Notes under the pieces: model-generated
Databases searched by the model: none
The model's input: only the letters and a program-made list of their open reading frames with translations
Told to the model about the DNA's origin: nothing
Shown: positions 7,718-15,095 of the stretch, in pieces
How the letters are laid out: each line of letters begins with the position of its first letter
Numbering within the stretch: position 1 is the first letter of the stretch
Position numbers and translations under genes: made by a program
Assembly: GCA_015655565.1 (NCBI GenBank)
Contig: JAATEU010000276.1
Coordinates: 1 to 16,935 of the forward strand
Source: Clostridiales bacterium
GTDB taxonomy: Bacteria; Bacillota; Clostridia; Lachnospirales; Lachnospiraceae
Direction of reading: 5' to 3'
DNA length: 16,935 nt

Positions 7718-8949
7718 TACCAATTTTTCTTCAATGTCATTATTTCCCAATAAAGGTCATGAATTGCATTAAAATAACTGTTAGCTGTATAACTATTTTC
7801 GAACATTTTCTCCGAAGTAATTGATATTTTATTCCATTCTTCTTTGGACAGATTATTAAACCTTCTCAGTATTTCTTGAAGATTTTCAGCATCACCTGAT
7901 TTAAAAACCATCCCGTTTCCATTTATCAATTCGGGGATACCGCCAATATCGGCTCCTATAATCGGCCGCCCTAATTGTAATGCCTCAATAGCAGAGTACG
8001 GCCCATTTTCATACCATTCAGAAGGAAGCACCACTGCCTTGGCATTTCCTACAATGTCTTTAAGTTCCTGACCGCTTTTAAAACCGAGATACTGGATATT
8101 TTTTAATCCGCTGCTTTCAATCCTTTTTACCACCTTGTCCATGAGCGGGCCGGTGCCAACTATATATAAAGTCAAATCAGTATTCTCCACTGCACTAATA
8201 AGAGTCATTATTCCTTTTTCTTCGGAAAGGCGGCCAAAGTATAGATAATACTGCCCGGAATCATCACGTCTATTGATTTCCGGCTTTTCTGTATCCAAAA
8301 AATTCGGAATATGGACTACCCGTTCCGGCTTAATGCCAAACTCAATAAATTTTTTCCTGTAAAAAGCACTTGGAGTAATAATCAAATCAATGACATCATA
8401 ACTTTTTCTCCATTTGTGAATATACCCTTCCATTACATTGATAAAGCTCTTGGCATAGGAATCTTTTACACATTTATTCCTAAAACACTCAATATACTTA
8501 CTTCCCCTGCAAGCTTCACATATTCTTCCGTGAGTAAGCATCTTATAGTTCAAACACAGCATTTTTAAATCATGGGCAGTATAAACATTTGGAATGTTAT
8601 ATTTTTTAATAACATCAAGAATAGATGGAGATAATTGATGTTGAAAAATATTCAGGTGAATAATATCCGGTTTTGTATCAAGTATAAGCCGCTCTAAATT
8701 GCACTTGGCTTCTTTTGAATAAATAATATTTCTGGCGGCTTTCCATTTACTAAACACACTACTGCTGCCGTTATAATCTATATTTTCAACGAAGTATGAA
8801 TCATACGAAGAGGGAAAGTTCTTATCATCTTTCATTGAGAAATCAATAACTTCATGTCCATTCGTTTCAAGCAGCTTTTTTAATGCAAAATAGTAAGTTT
8901 CGCTGCCACCTTGAATGTAATAAAACTTGTTCACCATCAATACTTTCAC
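7717..8949 (-). CDS. Family 4 glycosyltransferase (GT-B fold) with Cys-rich insert
   Basis: A 410-residue retaining GT4 enzyme (glycosyltransferase group 1) acting at the cytoplasmic face. Visible elements: MVNKFYYIQGGSETYYFAL with the Gly-rich acceptor loop (about residues 5-23), a Cys-rich insert with CEACRGSKYIECFRNKC (about 142-158) common in capsule GT4 enzymes, YFGRLSEEKGI (about 237-247) opening the C-terminal domain, and the E-x7-E catalytic/donor motif in SEWYENGPYSAIEALQLG (about 330-347). The start is GTG at 8949, overlapping the TGA stop of the upstream glycosyltransferase as GTGA, so initiation is probably coupled to termination of that gene. An in-frame ATG lies four codons later but would trim the first beta-strand. 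The 3' end overlaps the start of the pyruvyltransferase remnant by one base. Sugar specificity is unknown. Confidence 0.92.
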   Translation of the reverse strand: MKVLMVNKFYYIQGGSETYYFALKKLLETNGHEVIDFSMKDDKNFPSSYDSYFVENIDYNGSSSVFSKWKAARNIIYSKEAKCNLERLILDTKPDIIHLNIFQHQLSPSILDVIKKYNIPNVYTAHDLKMLCLNYKMLTHGRICEACRGSKYIECFRNKCVKDSYAKSFINVMEGYIHKWRKSYDVIDLIITPSAFYRKKFIEFGIKPERVVHIPNFLDTEKPEINRRDDSGQYYLYFGRLSEEKGIMTLISAVENTDLTLYIVGTGPLMDKVVKRIESSGLKNIQYLGFKSGQELKDIVGNAKAVVLPSEWYENGPYSAIEALQLGRPIIGADIGGIPELINGNGMVFKSGDAENLQEILRRFNNLSKEEWNKISITSEKMFENSYTANSYFNAIHDLYWEIMTLKKNW

Positions 8950-10103
8950 TTCACAAATATCTCCTCATACCTATCAACAATAGAATCCCAACTATACCCG
9001 TTAGCGATACGCTTTTTAGCCTTAACGCCCAACTGCTTCATCTCTTCAGCAGCCAGCAAATCCGCCTTATCGATCAAAGCCGCAAGATTACCGTCTTTCT
9101 TATTCCAATACAAAGCGCTGTCTCCAGCAACTTCGTTATTAAACCCAACATCTAAAAGCAGGTTCAAATCTGTGCTGCCTAAAGCTTCAAGCAAGCTGGG
9201 ATTAGTGCCGCCAACTTCATGGCCGTGGAAGTAACCATATGCATTTTCACGAATTTTCTTCAATAATTCCTGGTCGTACACCGTACCCACAAATTTAATA
9301 CGTTTGACCTTGTTAAACCCAGTCGCTGCCTTCAGTTCCTCAAGAAACTTCTCACTAACATTTGTTATTAATGCAAAGTCTTTATTACTCTTTGATTGCA
9401 TGAATTCACGTAACATAGTGGAATAATTGTTTTCCGGTACGAAGCGTCCAACTGCCAGGTAATAACCTTTCGCTTTCAAACCATGCTCCGCGTACCACCG
9501 CATCAGCTTCTCATCATCATCTGCCAAAACAGATTTATTTGTTTCCGAACCATACGCAATAAATGTAGTATTCGGCTTATACTGCTTATAATTTTCTCGG
9601 ATATACTTTTCTATATTCCTGCTATCACAAATCAATAGATCGGCATGTTTCACCATACGCTTTTCAGACAGTTTCCAGTAAGTTCTTACCGGCGCAGACC
9701 ATTTAGCCCGTTTCCACTCATGGCCGTCAGGATTTACATACAGCTTACCATCCAACTTCTCAACCTGCTTCTTGTAATGTCCAATGAATGGTCCGATACG
9801 GCAGGCAAGGATGTAAAAGATAGGATGCTGAATAGCCGGACGGGCTTTACAATAGGCAATACAGTATTTTAGAGCTGCTATATCATAGTAGATTGCCTTA
9901 GCCGGACCGATATCCGGTACTTTTACATTGAAACACTTTGTTCCTTTGTATTCATAACGGACATCATCCCCAGCCATCCTTGCTACATGGTAGCGGATAT
10001 TGGGTGACTTCTGATACTGTGCCAATTTCTCCACGAAAGTTTCGAATCCGCCATAGTTCGCCGGAATTCCCTTGGATCCAATAATAAATATCTGTTGTTT
10101 CAT
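8946..10103 (-). CDS. DUF1972 rhamnosyltransferase-like glycosyltransferase (Cps2T/WchF type)
   Basis: A ~385-residue glycosyltransferase with the DUF1972 N-terminus shown by IFIIGSKGIPANYGGFETFVEKL near residues 4-26. It continues with NPDGHEWKRAKWS (about 144-156) and the C-terminal GHEVGGTNPSLLEALGSTDL, as in streptococcal Cps2T/WchF beta-1,4-rhamnosyltransferases that act second in repeat-unit assembly. The frame is open up to a TTG at 10193, which would add 30 unconserved, lysine- and glutamate-rich residues. I prefer ATG at 10103 because it starts exactly at the family N-terminus, although its ribosome binding site is only a weak AGG about ten bases upstream. A TTG at about 10169 with GAGG five bases upstream is another candidate. 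It is the first biosynthetic gene after the CpsD spacer. Rhamnose specificity is inferred from family resemblance, and no rml genes are in the window. Confidence 0.86.
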   Translation of the reverse strand: MKQQIFIIGSKGIPANYGGFETFVEKLAQYQKSPNIRYHVARMAGDDVRYEYKGTKCFNVKVPDIGPAKAIYYDIAALKYCIAYCKARPAIQHPIFYILACRIGPFIGHYKKQVEKLDGKLYVNPDGHEWKRAKWSAPVRTYWKLSEKRMVKHADLLICDSRNIEKYIRENYKQYKPNTTFIAYGSETNKSVLADDDEKLMRWYAEHGLKAKGYYLAVGRFVPENNYSTMLREFMQSKSNKDFALITNVSEKFLEELKAATGFNKVKRIKFVGTVYDQELLKKIRENAYGYFHGHEVGGTNPSLLEALGSTDLNLLLDVGFNNEVAGDSALYWNKKDGNLAALIDKADLLAAEEMKQLGVKAKKRIANGYSWDSIVDRYEEIFVK

Positions 10104-10221
10104 TGTATGGTAACCTGGATTCGTTTTATGTTGTTCCAGTTTCTTTACCAATTTATTGTTTATCTCCAAGTTTTCCTCACTCTTCCTTCTCAAGTATTAA
10201 AAATAAATTTACCCTTCAACC

Positions 10222-10249
10222 CTGTCCATTTCTGGCCCATCTCGGACAG
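10222..10249 (-). promoter_or_regulatory. Hairpin upstream of the first glycosyltransferase gene
   Basis: On the minus strand CTGTCC (10249-10244) pairs with GGACAG (10227-10222) around a 16-base loop. There is no T-run after it, so it is not a classic terminator. It lies in the leader between cpsD and the biosynthetic genes, where processive antitermination elements are sometimes found in polysaccharide operons. Function is unproven, and a 6-base stem may arise by chance. Confidence 0.3.
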
Positions 10250-10314
10250 TCTTAGTTTCATACCATGATTTTACAGACTTTATAACCACATTCCCCATTT
10301 CAAAACTCTATACA

Positions 10315-10351
10315 AAGCGGTTATTTTACACATCTAAAATTTGGTCCGCTT
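10315..10351 (-). terminator. Stem-loop just after cpsD, possible attenuator
   Basis: Immediately after the cpsD stop, the minus strand reads AAGCGG (10351-10346), an inner ATTTTA paired with TAAAAT, and CCGCTT (10320-10315). This makes a two-part stem of 6 + 6 pairs with small internal bulges and a 6-base loop (GATGTG). It is followed by TGTATAGAGTTTTG, only a weak T-rich tract. It could reduce, not stop, read-through from the regulatory genes into the glycosyltransferases. The remaining spacer (10104-10357) shows no convincing -35/-10 pair and no other gene. Confidence 0.4.
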
Positions 10352-10357
10352 CAAACT

Positions 10358-11038
10358 TCACCTCTCTTCCCCATAAGTCCCATAATATTTCCCATAATAC
10401 CCTTTTTTCTCCATCGCAACCTTATTCAAAATTACCCCAAGAATCCGGCAGCTGGATTTTTCCAGCTGCAACTTCACATCCCTGGCAAACCGATAACTTA
10501 TGGCATTGCTTTCAATAACCAGGACTGCTCCGTCCGACACCTTTGCTACTACGGCGCTGTCTATAACATAACCCAGAGGAGGGGTGTCTATCAGTACATA
10601 ATCATAGTCTTTCTTTAGTTTTTTTACCATACTGCCAAAGCGCCGGTGCTCCAAAAGCTCGGTCGGGTTTGGCACAACGGTTCCGGCAAATATGATATCC
10701 ATATTCTCAATACCCGAATAAAGAAGAATATCGCTTAATTCCTTTTGACCGGACAGGTAATGGGTCAGGCCGCCCTCAATTGCACCGGCTTTATATCTGC
10801 CTGCCAGTACGGATTTTCTTAAGTCGGCATCAATTAGTATTACCTTCTTTCCAGTTTCCGCAAAAGATACCGCCAGATTAAAGGAAACACTGGATTTTCC
10901 TTCATTCGGCGTACAGCTTGTGAGAGTCAGGATTTTTACCTCATCCCCGCAGAATTGAATGTTGGTTCTTAAAGTCTTGTATGCTTCATTGGTCCTGTAA
11001 TCTAATAATTCCCGCTTCGCAAAAGTGATTTTCCCCAT
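10358..11038 (-). CDS. cpsD: Capsular tyrosine-protein kinase CpsD/YwqD (BY-kinase)
   Basis: A 226-residue cytoplasmic bacterial tyrosine kinase that works with the membrane modulator CpsC to control polysaccharide chain length and export. It has Walker A CTPNEGKSS (residues 42-50), Walker A' VILIDADLR (66-74) and Walker B YVLIDTPP (147-154), all in the order expected of BY-kinases. The C-terminal tail holds a tyrosine cluster with five Tyr between residues 214 and 222 (YYGKYYGTY), the autophosphorylation site. Length is normal for the separate-subunit form found in Gram-positive bacteria. AGGAGG at 11050-11045 is six bases from the ATG and lies right after the cpsC stop, so the genes are tightly linked. 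The phosphatase encoded two genes upstream would dephosphorylate this tail. Confidence 0.96.
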   Translation of the reverse strand: MGKITFAKRELLDYRTNEAYKTLRTNIQFCGDEVKILTLTSCTPNEGKSSVSFNLAVSFAETGKKVILIDADLRKSVLAGRYKAGAIEGGLTHYLSGQKELSDILLYSGIENMDIIFAGTVVPNPTELLEHRRFGSMVKKLKKDYDYVLIDTPPLGYVIDSAVVAKVSDGAVLVIESNAISYRFARDVKLQLEKSSCRILGVILNKVAMEKKGYYGKYYGTYGEER

Positions 11039-11041
11039 TGT

Positions 11042-11815
11042 CTACCTCCTGCCTTTCTGAATACTCTGTTTATTCCGCTTCTGCCGCCGTTTCCGCTTTC
11101 TTTTATCCACTTCCGCATGCTTTGCGGCGCCTGATTCAACAGGGATTAACCCAAGGGTGTTCAGCCCTAAATACCGCTCCACATCCTCGGAATCCTTAAT
11201 GGTATCATCCAGTAAATAAAGGGCGATAATGACGCCTCCCGCTAAAATAATCCCAAAAACTCCGCCAATCAGGATGTTCTTTTTAATATCGGGGCCGGAA
11301 GGGTACGGCTGCATAAAACCCTCTTCTACAATGGCAGGTTCCGAGGTATCCATAATCTTGGCAATCCGGCTGGAAGACACCACTGCGAATTCATCTACTA
11401 TTTTTTTTGCCAGATAAGAATCCGGATAATCTGCCGTCACTTCCAGAATACGGGTATTGCTGGGATTCGTGATCGTAATAACGGCAACCATTTCTTCATA
11501 GGTCATATTCAGTCCCAGGTTCTCAATTACCTGCGATACCACCGGACGGCTCTTTACCAGTACCATATAATCCTGGGTAAGCTGCGTTCCAAGCTGGAGA
11601 TCGGACAGGCCCAGGTCGGTCAGGGAGGTGGATTTATTTAAAATGTACAATTTCGTAGTAGAGGTATAGATTGGTGTTATAAAAAAGCTGCTTACCAGTC
11701 CTGCCCCTGAGGCGGCCAGGATTCCCGTTAAAAAAACAATCCATATTTTAGACCTTATGAGATAAAGCAGCTCCTTTAAGTCAATTTCTATTTTCTCATT
11801 GGTATCATGTTCCAT
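11042..11815 (-). CDS. cpsC: Capsule chain-length/kinase modulator CpsC/YwqC (Wzz domain)
   Basis: A ~257-residue membrane protein of the Wzz/YveK family, the polysaccharide co-polymerase that activates the BY-kinase encoded next. From the chosen start it shows a short cytoplasmic N-terminus (IEIDLKELLYLIRSK), TM1 at about residues 23-46, an extracytoplasmic domain of ~125 residues, the proline-rich MQPYPSGPDIKKN before TM2, TM2 at about 181-201, and a very basic C-terminal tail (RKRKRRQKRN). Two starts are possible. ATG at 11830 forms an ATGA overlap with the cpsB stop but has no ribosome binding site. ATG at 11815 has AAGGAG six bases upstream, and I prefer it. The difference is five residues. 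The gene sits in the canonical cpsB-cpsC-cpsD order. Confidence 0.94.
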   Translation of the reverse strand: MEHDTNEKIEIDLKELLYLIRSKIWIVFLTGILAASGAGLVSSFFITPIYTSTTKLYILNKSTSLTDLGLSDLQLGTQLTQDYMVLVKSRPVVSQVIENLGLNMTYEEMVAVITITNPSNTRILEVTADYPDSYLAKKIVDEFAVVSSSRIAKIMDTSEPAIVEEGFMQPYPSGPDIKKNILIGGVFGIILAGGVIIALYLLDDTIKDSEDVERYLGLNTLGLIPVESGAAKHAEVDKRKRKRRQKRNKQSIQKGRR

Positions 11816-11826
11816 GCGGTGCTCCT

Positions 11827-12558
11827 TCATATATACTTGTTTTCTAATATTTTTGCGGGATTATCCAGAAATATCTGATTGACAAGCCTGTTGTCAATAC
11901 ATTTTAATACTGTTTTAAAGGTATCCTCCATCTGGGGAGGCCTGTAATCGGTATCGTGGCAGTCACTGGCAATAAAATGGATAAGGCCTTTTTTCACCAG
12001 CTTTCTATGATATGCCGCCTCCCTGTTTAAAAATCCTCCCAGAAGGCTGCCGCTGTTTATTTGTATATAGGCTCCCAGCTTAATGATTTCCTCTATCCGC
12101 TCCTCTTCCTCTTTCAGGCAGCGATACCTCTCCACATGGGCAAGGATGGGGGCATACCCTGCCAGAATAAATTCCCCCAGTCCCCGGTATAGAGTTTGAT
12201 AGGTTTCTCCCGCAGGAAATTCAATCAAGGCATATCTGCTTCCTGCCAGCGTTAAAGCCTTTCCTGTATTTAAAGCCTCCAGAATGTCTTCACTGTAATA
12301 CAGCTCATTGCCAAGGAAAATCCGAAATTCCCGGTCAAACTTAACCGCCTCCTTTTGTACCTGCTCCTTAATCTCCAAAAGCCGGGCCACCTGCTTATTG
12401 TTTGCCCCGCAGACATAATGTGGGGTGGCTATGATGGTTTTAATCCTTTGCTGCTTTGCAATCAAAAGCATCTTTAAGGTTTGTTCCATACTGCCGGAGC
12501 CGTCATCAGCTCCCGGCAGGATATGGGAATGTATATCCGTAAAGCTATCTGCCTGCAT
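11827..12558 (-). CDS. cpsB: PHP-family tyrosine-protein phosphatase CpsB/YwqE
   Basis: A ~243-residue manganese-dependent phosphatase of the PHP fold that removes phosphate from the tyrosine tail of CpsD. The N-terminal metal motif DIHSHILPGADDG lies at about residues 8-20. Further ligands are visible in ATPHYV (about 44-49), ILAHVERY (about 148-155) and SDCHDTDYRPP (about 206-216). The frame is open 40 codons further upstream, inside the preceding gene, but ATG at 12558 has CAGG six bases before it, falls 14 bases after the preceding stop and gives the family-typical N-terminus, so I start there. The stop codon overlaps the possible first ATG of cpsC as ATGA. Length and order match the classical cpsBCD module. 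Confidence 0.94.
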   Translation of the reverse strand: MQADSFTDIHSHILPGADDGSGSMEQTLKMLLIAKQQRIKTIIATPHYVCGANNKQVARLLEIKEQVQKEAVKFDREFRIFLGNELYYSEDILEALNTGKALTLAGSRYALIEFPAGETYQTLYRGLGEFILAGYAPILAHVERYRCLKEEEERIEEIIKLGAYIQINSGSLLGGFLNREAAYHRKLVKKGLIHFIASDCHDTDYRPPQMEDTFKTVLKCIDNRLVNQIFLDNPAKILENKYI

Positions 12559-12572
12559 AAAAAACCTGCTTC

Positions 12573-13418
12573 CTATTGATTCGTTGCCTGGTTCTTTACA
12601 TATTCCGTCAGGATAATTAATAAAATGGACAACAGAATTCCCAATCCGCCCAGGTATAGAAAAACCTGAATATCCCATTTGAAATAATTGGTTAAAAACC
12701 GGTTATAATATTCCGGCAATACCTGAATCCCGTCATACGCTTTCACAAGCAATAGATGACCAGCCGTTATGCCGGTAATACAGCCTGACGATATCATGGC
12801 ATAGGTAATATAGCGGATTCCCCTGTGCCTGTAGCCGTGCATTTTAATCAGCATAAAGCTTATGGCTCCTGCTAAAGCTGATATTACCGGAATTGCCTTT
12901 TTTATAAAGCTTCTGTAATATACTTTGTATTCCCCAAGATAATGGATAAACCCAAACTGAAGTTCCCGCTTATATTCCTGTTCTACTCTGGATATCAATG
13001 CATTTACCCCTATATTCAGTTCCTCTGTCAGGGATATATTATTATCTTCCAGATACCCTTCTATATTCTGTTTCAGGGTATCCCTGATCTTATCCGTTTT
13101 CATTGCAGGTTCTTTTCCTGCCAGCACATCCTCCATATAATACTTACCGTCTATGTATACCCTTTCCAGGGTAATTACCCCAGTCAGCAGTTCCGCAGAC
13201 AGTCCTGTTTCCTCCATCATAACGGAAGCCCTGCTGTTTAATTCCTTTTGTACTTCATTATAATAGTTGCTTTCATTTACTTTATTCAATATAATGCGAT
13301 CGTTAAATACACCGAAATGCAAACCGGCCAGGATAATTAAAGCTAAAAAAAGCAGGGAAAGCTGAAAAGAAAATATGCAGCATAAGAAGTCTTTTATCCT
13401 GGAACTGTTACCTTTCAT
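12573..13418 (-). CDS. Four-helix membrane protein of unknown function, sortase partner in EPS locus
   Basis: About 281 residues, function unknown. There is one N-terminal membrane helix (about residues 13-36), an extracellular domain of ~135 residues rich in charged helices (LNSRASVMMEETGLSAELL and the segment around NIEGYLEDNNISLTEE), then three helices at about 174-192, 203-223 and 250-272. A basic turn, MHGYRHRGIRY, lies between the second and third helices. Proteins of this layout are, to my knowledge, recurrent next to sortases and CpsB/C/D genes in Clostridia, which suggests an envelope-assembly role; that is inference. The start is decided by the ribosome binding site: a G6 run at 13430-13425 directly abuts the ATG at 13424 but is six bases from the ATG at 13418, so the latter is preferred. 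The sortase stop lies directly before that G-run. Confidence 0.8.
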   Translation of the reverse strand: MKGNSSRIKDFLCCIFSFQLSLLFLALIILAGLHFGVFNDRIILNKVNESNYYNEVQKELNSRASVMMEETGLSAELLTGVITLERVYIDGKYYMEDVLAGKEPAMKTDKIRDTLKQNIEGYLEDNNISLTEELNIGVNALISRVEQEYKRELQFGFIHYLGEYKVYYRSFIKKAIPVISALAGAISFMLIKMHGYRHRGIRYITYAMISSGCITGITAGHLLLVKAYDGIQVLPEYYNRFLTNYFKWDIQVFLYLGGLGILLSILLIILTEYVKNQATNQ

Positions 13419-13424
13419 CCACAT

Positions 13425-13431
13425 CCCCCCC
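13425..13431 (-). promoter_or_regulatory. G-rich ribosome binding site overlapping the sortase stop
   Basis: The sortase TAG (13433-13431) merges into GGGGGG, giving an AGGGGGG ribosome binding site. Spacing to ATG at 13418 is six bases, and to ATG at 13424 it is zero. This fixes the start of the membrane protein and implies translational coupling to the sortase gene. Confidence 0.6.
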
Positions 13432-14900
13432 TATTCCGCTGCAACTTTTGTATCCTTAATTCTGTCACAATATACAAAATAGCGCTTGTCTCTTTCTACT
13501 ATTAATTCGCCAAAGGGGTAACAGGTATATAAAATAAGATGCTCCTCTGTTCCGGATAAATCATAGGCCGTTTTATCCATGGCATCTGCCGTCTTAGTCC
13601 CGGTTACCTTATATTCAAATTTACCGTAATTCGTTTCAAGGCTTATGACATCATCAATTTTAATCTGCTCTAAAGGAGCAAAAAAAGTTCCGTCATGTCC
13701 CCCGATTAAAATAGGTCTTCCTTCTCCCGGAAGCCCGCTTGCCATATATTGTCCGGCGCCTTTTATCAGCACTTCTTCACTGTCCCCATAATAAAGGGGC
13801 GCCTCCAGTCCAACCTTTTCACAGGTTAAATTTCCATAATGTGTTCCCTGCGCCGGTATCCGGATTTCACTTTTATCAAAGATATCCTTCTGCAGCAGTG
13901 CAGGTTCTGTCAACCCGGGATTAAATTCATTGGAATAGCCAGGTGCCCCCTTTGCAATCAGCATATTAATATGGGATTTTGCCAGGTTTGCTACCGGACC
14001 TCCCCCAATGTATACTGTCAGGTATCCTAAAACAGTAAATAACATTGGTATCACTATATACGGAATTATTTTCCCGGATTTCCTGCTGCTCAATCTGAAT
14101 GCTTTACCCAGACGCAAAAAACCGCATCGGAATGCTGCAATGCTGCAAATTCCCAGAACAATCACCATTCCTATCAGTACTGCAGCTGTCCGTTTTATAT
14201 TAAAACCGGTATTTTTTATCACGGTATCCACGGTCAGCAGACTGTTGCCCTCTTCATCCGTTATGGTTATCTTACCGTTATATTGATCCGTCTCTGTTAC
14301 CGGCTGTTTTCTTATCTTCTTAAAGAAATCTTTCCCGACAGCCTCCGCTGTTTTATCCGATTCGGCAATAACAGCTCCATCCGTTTCATCTGTCCTGCCG
14401 TCTGTTTGTTTTGTGTTTTCTGAATCGGTATCCGTTCCTCCGGTACTTCCCTGGTTTGTTTCGTTCCCTTTCATGCCTTCCTCTTCTGCCTTAACCTCAT
14501 TATTCTCTTCTGTTGCCTTGACCTCATGATTTTCTTCTGTAGTTTCCTCATTTTCCTGCGTCTTTACAGGTATTAAATAGCCGTCTGCTATTCCCTGTTC
14601 TACATTGGCATACATTGCAGCAATAATCTCATCTCTTTGGTCTGCAGTTAAGTCTGTTTCATCTGTGCTCAGATAGCTTACCAGTTCCTGTACAAGTACC
14701 GGATCGGTCTGATATTTTACACCATCTTTTTCAAATTGACCTTTGGCTTTGCTTACGATCTCCGCTTCATATTGATTCAATTCTCCGGCCTGTACTGTCT
14801 GCACATTTCCGGCAATAAGAACCAGAATACCTAATACCAGGGTAATCTTTTTCATTTTTATACCCATTGCATACCACAGACCTATCTGCGGTACTGCCAT
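13431..14900 (-). CDS. Sortase fused to an acidic membrane-anchored N-terminal region
   Basis: Up to 489 residues. A signal peptide (MKKITLVLGILVLIAGNVQTVQA) starts at residue 16. A helical domain follows (about 38-113, including LSTDETDLTADQRDEI), then a long acidic Glu/Thr/Asp linker, a membrane helix near 239-258, a basic turn, a second helix near 283-305, and a C-terminal sortase domain. Catalytic residues are visible: His402 in GGHDGTFF, Cys460 in LILYTCYPFG and Arg473 in RDKRYFVYC, so the transpeptidase appears intact; motifs look closest to class D/E-like sortases. It would cleave a sorting signal and join a protein or polymer outside the membrane; the substrate is unknown. Start choice is uncertain: ATG at 14900, 14867 or 14855 all lack a strong ribosome binding site, and 14855 starts directly at the signal peptide. 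The N-terminal half resembles a protein usually encoded separately, so a gene fusion is likely. Confidence 0.88.
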   Translation of the reverse strand: MAVPQIGLWYAMGIKMKKITLVLGILVLIAGNVQTVQAGELNQYEAEIVSKAKGQFEKDGVKYQTDPVLVQELVSYLSTDETDLTADQRDEIIAAMYANVEQGIADGYLIPVKTQENEETTEENHEVKATEENNEVKAEEEGMKGNETNQGSTGGTDTDSENTKQTDGRTDETDGAVIAESDKTAEAVGKDFFKKIRKQPVTETDQYNGKITITDEEGNSLLTVDTVIKNTGFNIKRTAAVLIGMVIVLGICSIAAFRCGFLRLGKAFRLSSRKSGKIIPYIVIPMLFTVLGYLTVYIGGGPVANLAKSHINMLIAKGAPGYSNEFNPGLTEPALLQKDIFDKSEIRIPAQGTHYGNLTCEKVGLEAPLYYGDSEEVLIKGAGQYMASGLPGEGRPILIGGHDGTFFAPLEQIKIDDVISLETNYGKFEYKVTGTKTADAMDKTAYDLSGTEEHLILYTCYPFGELIVERDKRYFVYCDRIKDTKVAAE

Positions 14901-14910
14901 AAATAAATAT

Positions 14911-14994
14911 GGTTGAAAGAATCACAAGGCGGCATCCTTTCTCTATTTATATTTTCTTTCAACCTTTCAGACATGATGCCCCCCTGCGGCATCA
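14911..14994 (-). promoter_or_regulatory. Leader with competing inverted repeats before the sortase-cps block
   Basis: The 195 bases between the Big_2 gene and the sortase gene hold no gene. On the minus strand TGATGCC (14994-14988) can pair with GGCATCA (14980-14974). The same GGCATC can instead pair with a second GATGCC copy at 14936-14931. A ten-base perfect inverted repeat, GGTTGAAAGA (14964-14955) with TCTTTCAACC (14920-14911), encloses the second copy. The layout would permit two exclusive folds, as in an attenuator, but no T-run follows either stem. I see no strong -35/-10 pair. A 10-base direct repeat (TCTGCCTGCT on the plus strand) lies at 15065-15074 and 15084-15093. Confidence 0.4.
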
Positions 14995-15095
14995 CAAATA
15001 ATACGGGAGGAAGCTTACTTCATTTTATTTGACCTTAAGCCTTCGGAAAAACATACACCATGTTTCTGCCTGCTTAACCCATCTCTGCCTGCTCC

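Noticed and set aside
8883..9234. Two overlapping plus-strand frames across the GT4/DUF1972 junction
   Set aside because: They are antisense to two well-supported glycosyltransferase genes and have no recognisable domain.
10104..10193. 30-residue N-terminal extension of the DUF1972 glycosyltransferase from a TTG
   Set aside because: The extension is charged and unlike the family. ATG at 10103 starts exactly at the conserved N-terminus. It remains possible, since the TTG frame is open.
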